Positions 46,888 through 53,680 are shown, counted from the stretch's first letter. The stretch: 64,000 bases of DNA from Granulicella tundricola MP5ACTX9 (GCF_000178975.2 NC_015064.1:3782001-3846000), one strand, 5' to 3'. Program-made: numbers and translations. Notes: a model not told the origin generated them from the letters alone.

Positions 46888-47082
46888 ATGGCGAAGAAAT
46901 CTAGTGCAGGTGAGCAGGAGCCTGCGGCATTACAGGGCGCAGTCGAGTCCGTGATTATGTCGCTTCGTGTCGATAAGCCACAGCACGATCGCCTCCGCAA
47001 GCTAGCCTTCGACAAGCGCATCCCGATGCGCGAGTTCATCGTCCGCGGTATCGAAGAGGTTTTGAAGGCTGAGAAGTACTAG
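46888..47082 (+). CDS. Ribbon-helix-helix (CopG/Arc-like) small protein
   Basis: The ATG at 46888 gives 64 residues; an in-frame GTG 30 bases earlier is less likely. MSLRVDKPQHDRLRKLAFDK provides the beta-strand and first helix, and RIPMREFIVRGIEEVLKA the second helix, the pattern of RHH repressors and antitoxins. The next gene begins one base after its stop, so the two form an operon like a toxin-antitoxin pair. Confidence 0.7.
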   Translation: MAKKSSAGEQEPAALQGAVESVIMSLRVDKPQHDRLRKLAFDKRIPMREFIVRGIEEVLKAEKY

Positions 47083-47083
47083 C

Positions 47084-47902
47084 GTGGCGCGTCCTGAGCA
47101 GGGGCCAGAGCTCGGAAAGTGCGCCTTATGCCTTCGACCAGACGTAGCTCTGCAGCGCAGTCACCTCATGCCGAAAGGTGTCTACAAGCGTCTCCGCGGT
47201 TCTACCGGCTCCACTCACCCCACCAGGATCCTCGAGGGACGTGCCGTGCAAACCTCAGCCCAGACGTGGGCTCATCTGCTCTGTGGAGACTGCGAGCAAC
47301 GCTTCAATAGGCTGGGAGAGAAGTGGGTTCTGACCCATGGCTTACAGCAGAACCAGGTGACCTTTCCGCTTCTCGCCAAGCTACTTACCATGGAACCCAC
47401 CGAGTTTGACGAAGGCCTCGACGCCTGGCTCCTCCGTCCCGGTAAACAGGAATGGTTCGAACCTGATGCGCTCGCTTATTTCGCCGTGAGTATGATCTGG
47501 CGGGCAAGCGTATCGGACTGGGGGCAGCCAACAGTTTACCCGCTGAAGCTTGGGCCCTACCGCGAGGATTTGCGTCGTTTTCTATTGGGAGATACAGCTT
47601 TCCCCACCCGGGCTTATCTCAGCGTCTGCGTGCGAACCCCGGGCCCGGTTTCGTCCCTGACATACCTTCCGGAGACCATGCGTCAAGACGGTGTCACCTC
47701 ACACCAGTTCCTGATTCCGGGTTTTTTCTTCATCCTCTGGTTGGGAGGTAATCTGCCAGAGCATCTGGCAGACGGGTGTCTGGTCGCAGGCAAGGGCCAT
47801 CCGATGTTCGTCGGGAGCTACTTGGAAGACACCTTCGGCAGACGCGTGCACAAATTGCGTCACCAGCAGCCGCCTGACAGATCTCGCCGCCGAACCCGAT
47901 GA
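47084..47902 (+). CDS. HNH-like zinc-site protein paired with the RHH gene
   Basis: GTG at 47084, one base after the RHH stop; 272 residues. CALCLRPDVALQRSHLMPKG followed by LLCGDCEQRFN has the C-x2-C...H...C-x2-C spacing of HNH-type zinc folds, in which the SH-x-x-P segment would hold a catalytic His. The remaining 170 residues are alpha/beta with a hydrophobic stretch (FLIPGFFFILWLGG). Nuclease activity is possible but not shown, since the final metal-binding His of HNH is not obvious. As partner of an RHH protein it could be a toxin or a defence effector. Confidence 0.55.
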   Translation: MARPEQGPELGKCALCLRPDVALQRSHLMPKGVYKRLRGSTGSTHPTRILEGRAVQTSAQTWAHLLCGDCEQRFNRLGEKWVLTHGLQQNQVTFPLLAKLLTMEPTEFDEGLDAWLLRPGKQEWFEPDALAYFAVSMIWRASVSDWGQPTVYPLKLGPYREDLRRFLLGDTAFPTRAYLSVCVRTPGPVSSLTYLPETMRQDGVTSHQFLIPGFFFILWLGGNLPEHLADGCLVAGKGHPMFVGSYLEDTFGRRVHKLRHQQPPDRSRRRTR

Positions 47903-47970
47903 CGGAACGTGCGTCGGCAAGTACGGCCCTGTGCTTGCCAGTCGAATGATGCGCTAGCCGCCAGATATCA

Positions 47971-47998
47971 CCCGCAGCCCTCCTGACGTATAGCATGG
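47971..47998 (+). repeat. Upstream repeat, copy A
   Basis: Twenty-eight bases centred on CTGACGT..AGCATGG, matching 48450-48477 at 23 positions. Each copy lies about 30 bases before a TACGCT-N6-ATG start, so it may be an upstream regulatory site or a trace of gene duplication. Confidence 0.5.
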
Positions 47999-48039
47999 CA
48001 GCGAGCTGACGCACACCTCCGCGGTGGTACGCTGGCGGG

Positions 48040-48405
48040 ATGAGCATAATCAGCGACCTCAAAGTTAGCGCGGATGTACTCCTCCAAGCGCAAAAAATCC
48101 CCGAGTACACAAAGATTCTTGAGGTTATGGGTAGCGTCCGAGAGCTTGAGGACCAACTCACCCAAACGAGAGAGCAACTGCGGAAGGCAAGCCTTGAGCT
48201 TTCTGCCATGCATGACGACACTGCTCGCCTCGCTGTGATGAAGAGAGATGGAGAATATTTCCGGGATGCGGATGGCCATCCATACTGCGTCCACTGCGCT
48301 GAGGTTGATAAGCGACTAGGGCCGGTTGTTTGGGCACACGGAGACAAAAGCTCCTTCAGCCAGTGCACCCGCTGCAAGCAAGGTTTCCACCGGTCGGTCA
48401 GTTGA
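48040..48405 (+). CDS. Coiled-coil zinc-ribbon small protein
   Basis: 121 residues with a TACGCT-N6-ATG leaderless-type start. Residues about 28-65 form a coiled coil (VRELEDQLTQTREQLRKASL). The C-terminus has CVHCAEVDKRLGPVVWAHG and CTRCKQGFH, two CxxC knuckles for zinc. The fold suggests a nucleic-acid or adaptor protein. Similar coiled-coil/zinc proteins are frequent cargo on mobile elements, but I cannot assign a function. Confidence 0.6.
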   Translation: MSIISDLKVSADVLLQAQKIPEYTKILEVMGSVRELEDQLTQTREQLRKASLELSAMHDDTARLAVMKRDGEYFRDADGHPYCVHCAEVDKRLGPVVWAHGDKSSFSQCTRCKQGFHRSVS

Positions 48406-48449
48406 GTGGCCGTTACGTCTGAATGGCAGCCCGCGAACTCCTGGAGCCA

Positions 48450-48477
48450 CCCACAGCCGCCCTGACGTGCAGCATGG
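48450..48477 (+). repeat. Upstream repeat, copy B
   Basis: Second copy of the 28-base repeat at 47971-47998, five mismatches, again about 30 bases before a TACGCT-N6-ATG start. Confidence 0.5.
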
Positions 48478-48519
48478 TCATAAGGCTTCGCAGGCGCTAA
48501 ACGGTGGTACGCTTTCCTG

Positions 48520-48825
48520 ATGGAAATGCTCATAGTGATCCACAATCGCGGCGGCGCGACTCTGGCCAGTTTCAACATCGATACAGAATTTGCGATCCCT
48601 GCCGTCAACGACTCGTTGGAATACGTCGACGAAGATGGCGAGGATCAGATAGCTGTCGTCATCGCCCGAAACTTCCGGTATACATCTCCACCCGCTCCGG
48701 GGAAGAAAGTTCTTTCTTTGGTACTCACCGTGAAAGGCGACAAAACAGATCCCTTCGAGATCAACATCCCAGCGGCCTACGAAGAACGGTTTGCCAAGGC
48801 GTTTCAGACGAAGGTTCCTGACTAA
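48520..48825 (+). CDS. Small beta-rich hypothetical protein
   Basis: 101 residues with TACGCT six bases before the ATG. The sequence alternates beta strands and turns (MEMLIVIHNRGGATLASFNI, VLSLVLTVKGDK) and ends in a short helix. Its promoter region is a near-copy of that of the preceding gene. No family recognised. Confidence 0.55.
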   Translation: MEMLIVIHNRGGATLASFNIDTEFAIPAVNDSLEYVDEDGEDQIAVVIARNFRYTSPPAPGKKVLSLVLTVKGDKTDPFEINIPAAYEERFAKAFQTKVPD

Positions 48826-48926
48826 GCGGTTAGGCATTCCCAGCTCATGGCAGCCGTCACGCCGGCGAAATAACAGCCCAGACCCAAGGCTGCCCTGAGT
48901 GGTAGCCTTCGAACAAGGAGATTTTC

Positions 48927-49106
48927 ATGAAACTCGTTTACATCGGCGGCTACTACATCAATCCGAACAATGTGATGTACGTATCTCGCCGCTTTAGCCA
49001 GGCCGACCCTAAGAAGCCACTTGCTCAGGTTCATTTCGTAAATGGGGCGGTCCTGGACTTGGAAATGAATCCCAGCGAGTGTGCTCAAGAGCTGGAAAAG
49101 GCGTAA
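48927..49106 (+). CDS. Micro-protein MKLVYIGGYYINP, paralogue A
   Basis: Fifty-nine residues, ATG at 48927 with AAGGAG upstream. It begins MKLVYIGGYYINPNNVMYVS and is plainly related to the 65-residue protein at 51349 (MKLVNIGGYHINPAAIAYVS). Both end in a hydrophobic strand (VHFVNGAVLDLEMNP here) and a short helix. The predicted fold is a small beta-sheet unit. Presence of two diverged copies in one element argues for a real gene. Function unknown. Confidence 0.7.
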   Translation: MKLVYIGGYYINPNNVMYVSRRFSQADPKKPLAQVHFVNGAVLDLEMNPSECAQELEKA

Positions 49107-49151
49107 AGGTGATTCGGTCGACGACTCGCTGAGGAATGGTAGGCTTTCGGG

Positions 49152-49409
49152 GTGAAAACAATCCAACTGATACCGTCGTCTGAGTCGAGATCGGCCTTCG
49201 TAGCACAGCTTTTCCCTTATCAACCTATTTGCTTTCTCGGGGAAGCAGACTTCCAAACGCGCTTCGACACCCTCGGGATAGACTGGAGGGCATTTAGGAA
49301 AAAGGTGCTTACAGCTCAGGCCGGCCGGGAGTCTCTGATCCAGCTCTCTGACACTGATGCGATCACTCTATTCAGTGGAGCTCCAGGTGCCTTCAACGGC
49401 TCCAGTTAG
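49152..49409 (+). CDS. Small hypothetical protein, GTG leaderless-type start
   Basis: Eighty-five residues. TAGGCT ends six bases before the GTG, without a ribosome site. The product is alpha/beta (LIPSSESRSAFVAQLFPYQP, LGIDWRAFRKKVLTAQAG). It follows the micro-protein by 45 bases. No family recognised. Confidence 0.5.
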   Translation: MKTIQLIPSSESRSAFVAQLFPYQPICFLGEADFQTRFDTLGIDWRAFRKKVLTAQAGRESLIQLSDTDAITLFSGAPGAFNGSS

Positions 49410-49439
49410 GTTCATTGTTCAAAAGCCGTGATGCACCGC

Positions 49440-49467
49440 CCCCCACTGAGCTTCGCGGGGCTTTTCG
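49440..49467 (+). terminator. Weak hairpin ending the small-gene run
   Basis: CCCC and GGGG arms around ACTGAGCTTCG are followed by CTTTT just after the 49152-49409 gene. The short GC stem makes it a modest candidate. Confidence 0.4.
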
Positions 49468-49520
49468 AACTTGGATTCCCAATGCCCGCCAAACTTACAC
49501 TCTGTAAGAGTGATGGGAAT

Positions 49521-49775
49521 TTAGTTGCGTTCGTTTATCAGGGCGTAGTCGATCCCAAGAATGGTTTTGACGCACTCCCTTACCACCACACCCGCCATGA
49601 ACTGGCCAAAGTCCGCGTATACCGCAAAACGCAAGTCATGCGAGCCGCGAGGCGTGGTTCTCGACTCCGGCACAAATGTTACGCGCTTAGCGCTTAGGGA
49701 CTGGATCAGCATGTCCAATCTTTGTTGTGTTACTGCCTTCTCTAGCGTCACTTCAATGTCGAAAACCCGAGCCAT
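49521..49775 (-). CDS. Small hypothetical protein on the opposite strand
   Basis: Eighty-four residues. On the minus strand TATGCT ends six bases before the ATG, the same leaderless signature as the neighbours. The protein has a beta-alpha-beta pattern (MARVFDIEVTLEKAVTQQRL, LRFAVYADFGQFMAGVVV). No family recognised; a ferredoxin-like or ACT-like fold is conceivable. Confidence 0.5.
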   Translation of the reverse strand: MARVFDIEVTLEKAVTQQRLDMLIQSLSAKRVTFVPESRTTPRGSHDLRFAVYADFGQFMAGVVVRECVKTILGIDYALINERN

Positions 49776-49890
49776 TGTGCGAGCATAGCACCGCAGATCA
49801 CCTTCTTTCGGGGGCCCTGGCTGCTCCTTTAGTGTGATGCGCCGGCATTAGGGACTTCTGCCCATTTGCGGAACTTGCATCCAACGCCGA

Positions 49891-50118
49891 ATGGAGAACG
49901 GGGAGCGGGTCATAGCTGCTTTGATGAGATCTCCGGGCAGAGGCTGCTGCGTCCAGTGTCTGGCTCAGGAATCCGGCTCAGAGTCCTCCTCGGCTGTCTA
50001 CGAGGCGCTCGCGCAGTTTGACTGGGTTCCGCGAGCCATCCTCAAGAACTTTAACAGTGCAATCGGATGCTGCTCCCGCTGCGGCAAGACTCGCATGGTC
50101 GTTTGGGTTACCGTGTGA
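49891..50118 (+). CDS. Small Cys-rich protein
   Basis: Seventy-five residues with CCVQCLAQESGS and GCCSRCGKTR, two zinc-knuckle-type CxxC pairs 37 residues apart around a helical centre. No ribosome site or clear promoter is visible, so coding status rests on the ordered cysteine pattern. Confidence 0.42.
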   Translation: MENGERVIAALMRSPGRGCCVQCLAQESGSESSSAVYEALAQFDWVPRAILKNFNSAIGCCSRCGKTRMVVWVTV

Positions 50119-50214
50119 CCTATGACAGCGTCACCAGCGGGCGTGGACGCCCACTCGGTTCATATTCATTGACTGAGTCGCCAGTTGTCTATGCCCTCAC
50201 GCCAAAGTGTCCGG

Positions 50215-50427
50215 CTAGCTAAGAGCAGCATCTAGGTGGTCGCGCCTTTGATATAGTGCCTCCACATCGAATTTGAGCTGCGCGAGCGTTAGATCGGCAC
50301 CGTCCACCCCATCGGCGACCCTTTTTGAGGCCCGTGTCTCTTCCGCAGTCAGTTCACGGATTCGCGTCCGGATTTCCGCAAGTTGGTGGTACAAGGCGAG
50401 CGTTACAACTGCTTCTGGATCATCCAT
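50215..50427 (-). CDS. Small coiled-coil protein
   Basis: The ATG at 50427 gives 70 residues, almost entirely helical (ALYHQLAEIRTRIRELTAEE, KFDVEALYQRRDHLDA). An in-frame GTG three codons earlier is possible. It follows the small membrane protein gene by about 22 bases on the same strand. No family recognised. Confidence 0.5.
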   Translation of the reverse strand: MDDPEAVVTLALYHQLAEIRTRIRELTAEETRASKRVADGVDGADLTLAQLKFDVEALYQRRDHLDAALS

Positions 50428-50449
50428 CAGGTACACATCCCTTCAGGAG

Positions 50450-50611
50450 CTACGAAGAGTGAGAAGTCGATTCAAGTTCGTGTATCAGCGTACCGATCGG
50501 GTGGGCGATGACCTCTGAGGCAATCGTTCCGGCCGGGACGCCCTTTTTGAAAAGTAGATAAGCGGCGGCGGCGCCTGAGAGCACTGTAGTCCAAAACATT
50601 AGTTTGCGCAT
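50450..50611 (-). CDS. Single-pass micro membrane protein
   Basis: Fifty-three residues from ATG at 50611, preceded by AGGAG. MRKLMFWTTVLSGAAAAYLL is a membrane segment with two basic residues before it (inside-positive), followed by a short hydrophilic tail. Stop TAG at 50450. It is too short for many gene finders. It forms a small operon with the coiled-coil gene. Such proteins on elements can be holin-like, toxin-like or sensors; no evidence decides. Confidence 0.55.
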   Translation of the reverse strand: MRKLMFWTTVLSGAAAAYLLFKKGVPAGTIASEVIAHPIGTLIHELESTSHSS

Positions 50612-50687
50612 TGATTCGGCTCCTATGGTTAGGTGATTGTGACTAGAGACTCAGCGCAGTTCGGCCCGAGTTTATGGGGAATCGAAC

Positions 50688-50879
50688 CTATGGTTGGGCT
50701 CCGTTGCTACCCGTCGACGTGGTGACGACTGGCCTAGAGCCGAGATGCGGCCGCGGCCCTACGTAGATGAACGCTACAAGAGCTGCCAGAATGAGCGCCG
50801 CGATGACGTACAACAGGTATGCTCCGGACTTCGGTCCACCTTGCCTGAGCGGTTTACGAGCGATCCGTGGTGTGAGCAT
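50688..50879 (-). CDS. Single-pass micro membrane protein
   Basis: The ATG at 50879 gives 63 residues: a basic N-terminus (MLTPRIARKPLRQGG), a membrane segment (AYLLYVIAALILAALVAFIY) and a Pro/Ser/Thr tail. The open frame extends further upstream but without family features and overlapping the leftward promoter region of the next gene. No clear ribosome site. Confidence 0.42.
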   Translation of the reverse strand: MLTPRIARKPLRQGGPKSGAYLLYVIAALILAALVAFIYVGPRPHLGSRPVVTTSTGSNGAQP

Positions 50880-50997
50880 GCGCTTCGGATGCAAAAACGC
50901 CTGGTGCCGGCTATTGAGAGGGACTTCGATCCGCAAGTCGTAGTCATCCGCTTTGTCCACGATGCCCGCGCAACTCCAAAATCGTCTATAAAGGCAC

Positions 50998-51276
50998 ATG
51001 TACACACGAGAAGACGTCCAGGGCAAGATCGCTTTGCCGAATACTACGGGCTGGACAAGCCTATTGATGACCAGTTTTCGTGATGAGATGAGGGACCGTG
51101 TGGTCCGTGTCAAAGTCAAACAAGCAGAGTACGATCCAGAGGACTTTCGTACTCTTAGATCAGCGTTCGATGAAGAAATCAGGATGTACGAGGAGTGCCT
51201 AGCCTGCGCCGAGGCGGCAATTGGTCGGCTGACACATCTCGCCGAACAATCCGCTGATCTGGGGACCGATCGATAG
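50998..51276 (+). CDS. Small helical hypothetical protein
   Basis: Ninety-two residues; TATAAA ends five bases before the ATG and there is no ribosome site, consistent with a leaderless start. The product is acidic and helical (TLRSAFDEEIRMYEECLACA). No family recognised. Confidence 0.5.
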   Translation: MYTREDVQGKIALPNTTGWTSLLMTSFRDEMRDRVVRVKVKQAEYDPEDFRTLRSAFDEEIRMYEECLACAEAAIGRLTHLAEQSADLGTDR

Positions 51277-51348
51277 CCGGCCTCAAGCGCTAATCAGTCA
51301 GGCGACCTGGCAGGCCAATTCGGCTTAGACTATCTCCGTGAGGGTCCA

Positions 51349-51546
51349 ATGAAGCTCGTCAACATCGGTGGTTACCATATCAACCCGGCTGCGATCGCGT
51401 ACGTGTCTGCTAAGACGGTCGTTTCTCAGTCACCTGCCGGCCGCAGTCAGCAAACCATCATCCACTTCATAGGTGGAGGAGACCTTCAACTCAATCTCAC
51501 CCCCGGCGACTTTGCTCAGCAACTAGCCACGGCTACGGCCGCCTAA
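51349..51546 (+). CDS. Micro-protein MKLVNIGGYHINP, paralogue B
   Basis: Sixty-five residues with GAGGG upstream of the ATG. It matches the 59-residue protein at 48927 in the first 20 positions (MKLVxIGGYxINP, AYVS) and in overall layout, with a longer central loop (SQSPAGRSQQ) and the strand IIHFIGGGDLQLNL. Pairing of two copies separated by 2.2 kb shows duplication within the element family. Function unknown. Confidence 0.65.
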   Translation: MKLVNIGGYHINPAAIAYVSAKTVVSQSPAGRSQQTIIHFIGGGDLQLNLTPGDFAQQLATATAA

Positions 51547-51579
51547 TCGCAAGCTCGGACTACTGCACATCCCCATCCA

Positions 51580-51694
51580 AGGCACCACAGGGCACGCAGA
51601 CGTCCGCACCACTATGCAGGTGTACGGCGACGTCAGGATGGAGGAGCTGAGGGGTGCAAACAGCGATGTGGTAAGAAGGGTGATCGTGAACTGA
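51580..51694 (+). pseudogene. Remnant of a second integrase (C-terminal 33 codons)
   Basis: The plus strand encodes HADVRTTMQVYGDVRMEELR and on to RRVIVN, then TGA, identical in protein to the last 33 residues of the intact integrase (36539-37711) but in the opposite orientation. The DNA differs at many synonymous positions, so this is the end of a different integrase allele, not a recent copy. The upstream part of that gene is absent. It retains the Tyr nucleophile motif but cannot be active. Confidence 0.85.
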
Positions 51695-51714
51695 AACATT
51701 CAAGCATGTGCGGT

Positions 51715-52194
51715 CTATACCGGCTTGAGCACAACCGGCTTCAGCACACCACAAATTTTAGCTCTGAGGTCTTTGATGACTGCGTAGGAAGGTTTGGCGT
51801 ACGTTCGTTCGGAATCTCCCTCCAGACAGCTCGCCAATACGCTGTGGGCGCCACACGAGGGCATAGGCTTATGCACAGGGTAGAAAGAAAAGTTCTTGCC
51901 GTCACCACTTTTGAGCGGACCCGGAATGTTTGCCACTTCCAACTGGAAGACACTACAGCCGGATACGTCTGCTTTTCCCGCGCAGTCTTGATGAATAACG
52001 TCTTGGGCGGTGGAGTATTTGCCGCGATTGAACGATGGAGCGCCCTCTACCTCTTTCTGGAAAGAGAAGGCGTTCAGTTGTGTTGGCACTAATTCTCCCA
52101 TTGAATTGATCTCTCCAGGGAAGGCCCTGCGATACAGCAACTCATCGCTTGCGAACGGAAAATCAACGTCAACTTGATCAGCCGACTGGGGCAA
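51715..52194 (-). CDS. Third gene of the overlapping tRNA-proximal module
   Basis: 159 residues of unrecognised family. The first part has LLYRRAFPGEINSMGELVPT and SFQKEVEGAPSFNRGKYST; later come SGCSVFQLEVANI and PVHKPMPSCGAHSVLASC. The RRAFP, NRGKYST and CGAHSV segments look like conserved functional motifs with Cys and His. The C-terminus ends in a duplicated VVLKP unit encoded by a 15-base tandem repeat. Its start overlaps the upstream gene by 17 bases, so all three genes are translated together. An effector role is inferred only from the module layout. Confidence 0.6.
   Translation of the reverse strand: MPQSADQVDVDFPFASDELLYRRAFPGEINSMGELVPTQLNAFSFQKEVEGAPSFNRGKYSTAQDVIHQDCAGKADVSGCSVFQLEVANIPGPLKSGDGKNFSFYPVHKPMPSCGAHSVLASCLEGDSERTYAKPSYAVIKDLRAKICGVLKPVVLKPV
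51719..51749. repeat. Short tandem repeat in a coding 3' end
   Basis: Two adjacent copies of ACCGGCTT(G/C)AGCACA, one mismatch, encoding the repeated VVLKP at the C-terminus of the third module gene. Confidence 0.65.
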
Positions 52195-52699
52195 CTTGGG
52201 AGCCTCGAAGATAGGATTGAAGCTTACTCAAAACAGCATTCTGTGAATCGACTTCAATAGGCCATGCAATGTCGAAAGAGTTGCCGTCCGTGTCATACAA
52301 CAGCACGTAGTCTTGTTCTGTACCGAAAACCTCAATGACGGCTCTTTGTTTTTCAACCCCCACAAAAATTAGGGCGACACCCCCATCAGCCGATGCCGTG
52401 ACCTTCTCCGGGATGATGGTAAGGGACGCGAAGCGATCCAACACTGACATCGCGGCTCTGAGAGACGCAGTGGTGGGACGGGGTGAGTCATACCCATTCC
52501 AGTCGTTGGTGAGCTTTGCCATGTTCGCGATGTCTACTTGCAGGTGGCTAACGTCGATTTTTTGTTTGAGGACTCGCGAGGTCTCGACGCCCTGCCATGC
52601 AGGATCCACTTCGTAGTTGGACTCTGCGCTTGATATGAAACGGGAGGTTCTTTCACAGGTGTCGTAGTACGCTGCGGGAGGCGGTTGGAGGCTAGGCAT
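52178..52699 (-). CDS. Second gene of the overlapping tRNA-proximal module
   Basis: 173 residues. The central LTNDWNGYDSPRPTTASLRA and later KVTASADGGVALIFVG and AVIEVFGTEQDYVLLY form a pattern (WxGY...P, then DGGV) that I have seen in families of uncharacterised proteins that accompany small partner genes. It overlaps the upstream TIGR04255-like gene by eight bases and the downstream gene by 17. It is soluble and lacks a recognised catalytic motif; an adaptor or immunity role is possible. Confidence 0.6.
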   Translation of the reverse strand: MPSLQPPPAAYYDTCERTSRFISSAESNYEVDPAWQGVETSRVLKQKIDVSHLQVDIANMAKLTNDWNGYDSPRPTTASLRAAMSVLDRFASLTIIPEKVTASADGGVALIFVGVEKQRAVIEVFGTEQDYVLLYDTDGNSFDIAWPIEVDSQNAVLSKLQSYLRGSQVAPVG

Positions 52700-53450
52700 T
52701 GAAGCTCTCCTTCATTTTGTCTGTGAGCATATTCAAGAAAAAATGGTCCTTGATTTCCCGTACAGAATCAATCTTCGGCCACAATTCATCAAGCCCTAGG
52801 CCGGCTATTGGAAAGGTAAAGGTGTTGTCTAGGAGGGTGGAAACAAACCCTTCTACTTCTTTTGGCAGCAGTCCCTGCTGATGAACGAGTGTGCCAGCAG
52901 GCTCAGCAATTATGAATGAAAGACGCAGATAAGGATTCATGACTACCTGCGGAAGTTCCTGCGGAACCTCAATGTACAACTTTATATAACGTTCCGAGGG
53001 TTCGCCAAGCGGCACCAATATCTTGTTGATGTACCGGACGACAAATTCTTGGAGCTCGACCGCCCCAATGTGGCCTAGGTAAATCTTCCAGATCTTCTGA
53101 GCTTCTTGGGTGAAGAGTTCCCAAGACTCGTACCTTCCCAATTGACTGAAGATCATTCCGGTCTTGAGCACTTGGAAAGCAAAGCGCTGGTCAGAAGAGA
53201 TGAACTGATACCCATTTACCTGATCATGATTCGAAGCCTTTGACACGCCGTCTTGGATCGCAAGCTCCATTTCGTGGCTAGTCATAGTCGTCTTCAGCGC
53301 ATAACCGAGCGCGGCTACGCCTTCAGAAATCTCTAATAATTTTTGTAGGGAGTCATCAGGTAGCTGGGTGATCGTGACAGCGATAATTGCTTCAACGATA
53401 GGCGGGTTTATGAACCTGACCGAATTAGGCGGCGAGGACATCGGAGTCAT
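52692..53450 (-). CDS. TIGR04255-like family protein, first gene of the module
   Basis: 252 residues with INPPIVEAIIAVTITQLPDD at the N-terminus, RFAFQVLKTGMIFSQLGRYE and VVRYINKILVPLG in the middle, and a C-terminal helix. These match the pattern of the sporadically distributed TIGR04255 family, of unknown function. The ATG at 53450 is used; an in-frame ATG three codons on is possible. It is the promoter-proximal gene of a three-gene operon at the cargo end next to the tRNA, a position where mobile elements often keep defence genes. Confidence 0.7.
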   Translation of the reverse strand: MTPMSSPPNSVRFINPPIVEAIIAVTITQLPDDSLQKLLEISEGVAALGYALKTTMTSHEMELAIQDGVSKASNHDQVNGYQFISSDQRFAFQVLKTGMIFSQLGRYESWELFTQEAQKIWKIYLGHIGAVELQEFVVRYINKILVPLGEPSERYIKLYIEVPQELPQVVMNPYLRLSFIIAEPAGTLVHQQGLLPKEVEGFVSTLLDNTFTFPIAGLGLDELWPKIDSVREIKDHFFLNMLTDKMKESFNA

Positions 53451-53587
53451 TCAGTTTTACCAATCCTCTTGCGTGGAACAGTCTATCCGTTTGGACGTTA
53501 TTTCTGTGCGACGAGGGAGGTGGAAAACAAGTCAAAGTTTTAATTGCCCGGAATCTGCCAGGATGCCCACGCAAGTGACTGAAAGTA

Positions 53588-53617
53588 ATGGCGGAGAGTG
53601 GGGGATTCGAACCCCCG
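53588..53617. repeat. Right attachment repeat (3' end of intact tRNA-Ser)
   Basis: Exact partner of 36370-36399; here it is part of a complete tRNA. Confidence 0.78.
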
Positions 53618-53680
53618 GTACAGGTTTCCCCGTACAACGGTTTAGCAAACCGTCGCCTTCAGCCACTCGGCCAACTCTCC
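53589..53680 (-). tRNA. serX: tRNA-Ser(GCT)
   Basis: A complete 92-base class II tRNA with encoded CCA. Acceptor GGAGAGT pairs with ACTCTCC; the D-arm GCCGAGTGGCTGAAGGC, anticodon arm ACGGTTTGCTAAACCGT (anticodon GCT), a long variable arm (TACGGGGAAACCTGTA) and T-arm GGGGGTTCGAATCCCCC all fold. It reads AGC/AGT codons. It is the integration site of the element to its left. The symbol is nominal. Confidence 0.95.

Larger units (their letters stand above)
36370..53617. mobile_element. Integrated phage-satellite-like element in tRNA-Ser(GCT)
   Basis: A 30-base perfect direct repeat (36370-36399 and 53588-53617), identical to the 3' end of the tRNA-Ser(GCT) gene, brackets about 17.2 kb. The intact tRNA is at the right, and a complete tyrosine integrase lies 140 bases inside the left repeat with its 3' end toward it, the classic layout for tRNA-targeted integration. 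Contents include two excisionase-like HTH proteins, a Nu1-like small terminase, an AntA/KilAC antirepressor, a replication protein and small regulators. No capsid, portal, tail, large terminase or lysis genes were seen. The layout resembles PICI-type phage satellites; a decayed prophage is the alternative. Confidence 0.75.

Noticed and set aside
49428..49697. 89-codon plus-strand frame
   Set aside because: Overlaps the minus-strand gene 49521-49775, which has the TATGCT-N6-ATG signature and better protein character.
36400..53587. CRISPR array or known defence operon in the element
   Set aside because: No regularly spaced direct repeats and no recognised Cas, restriction-methylation, retron or Abi signature were seen.
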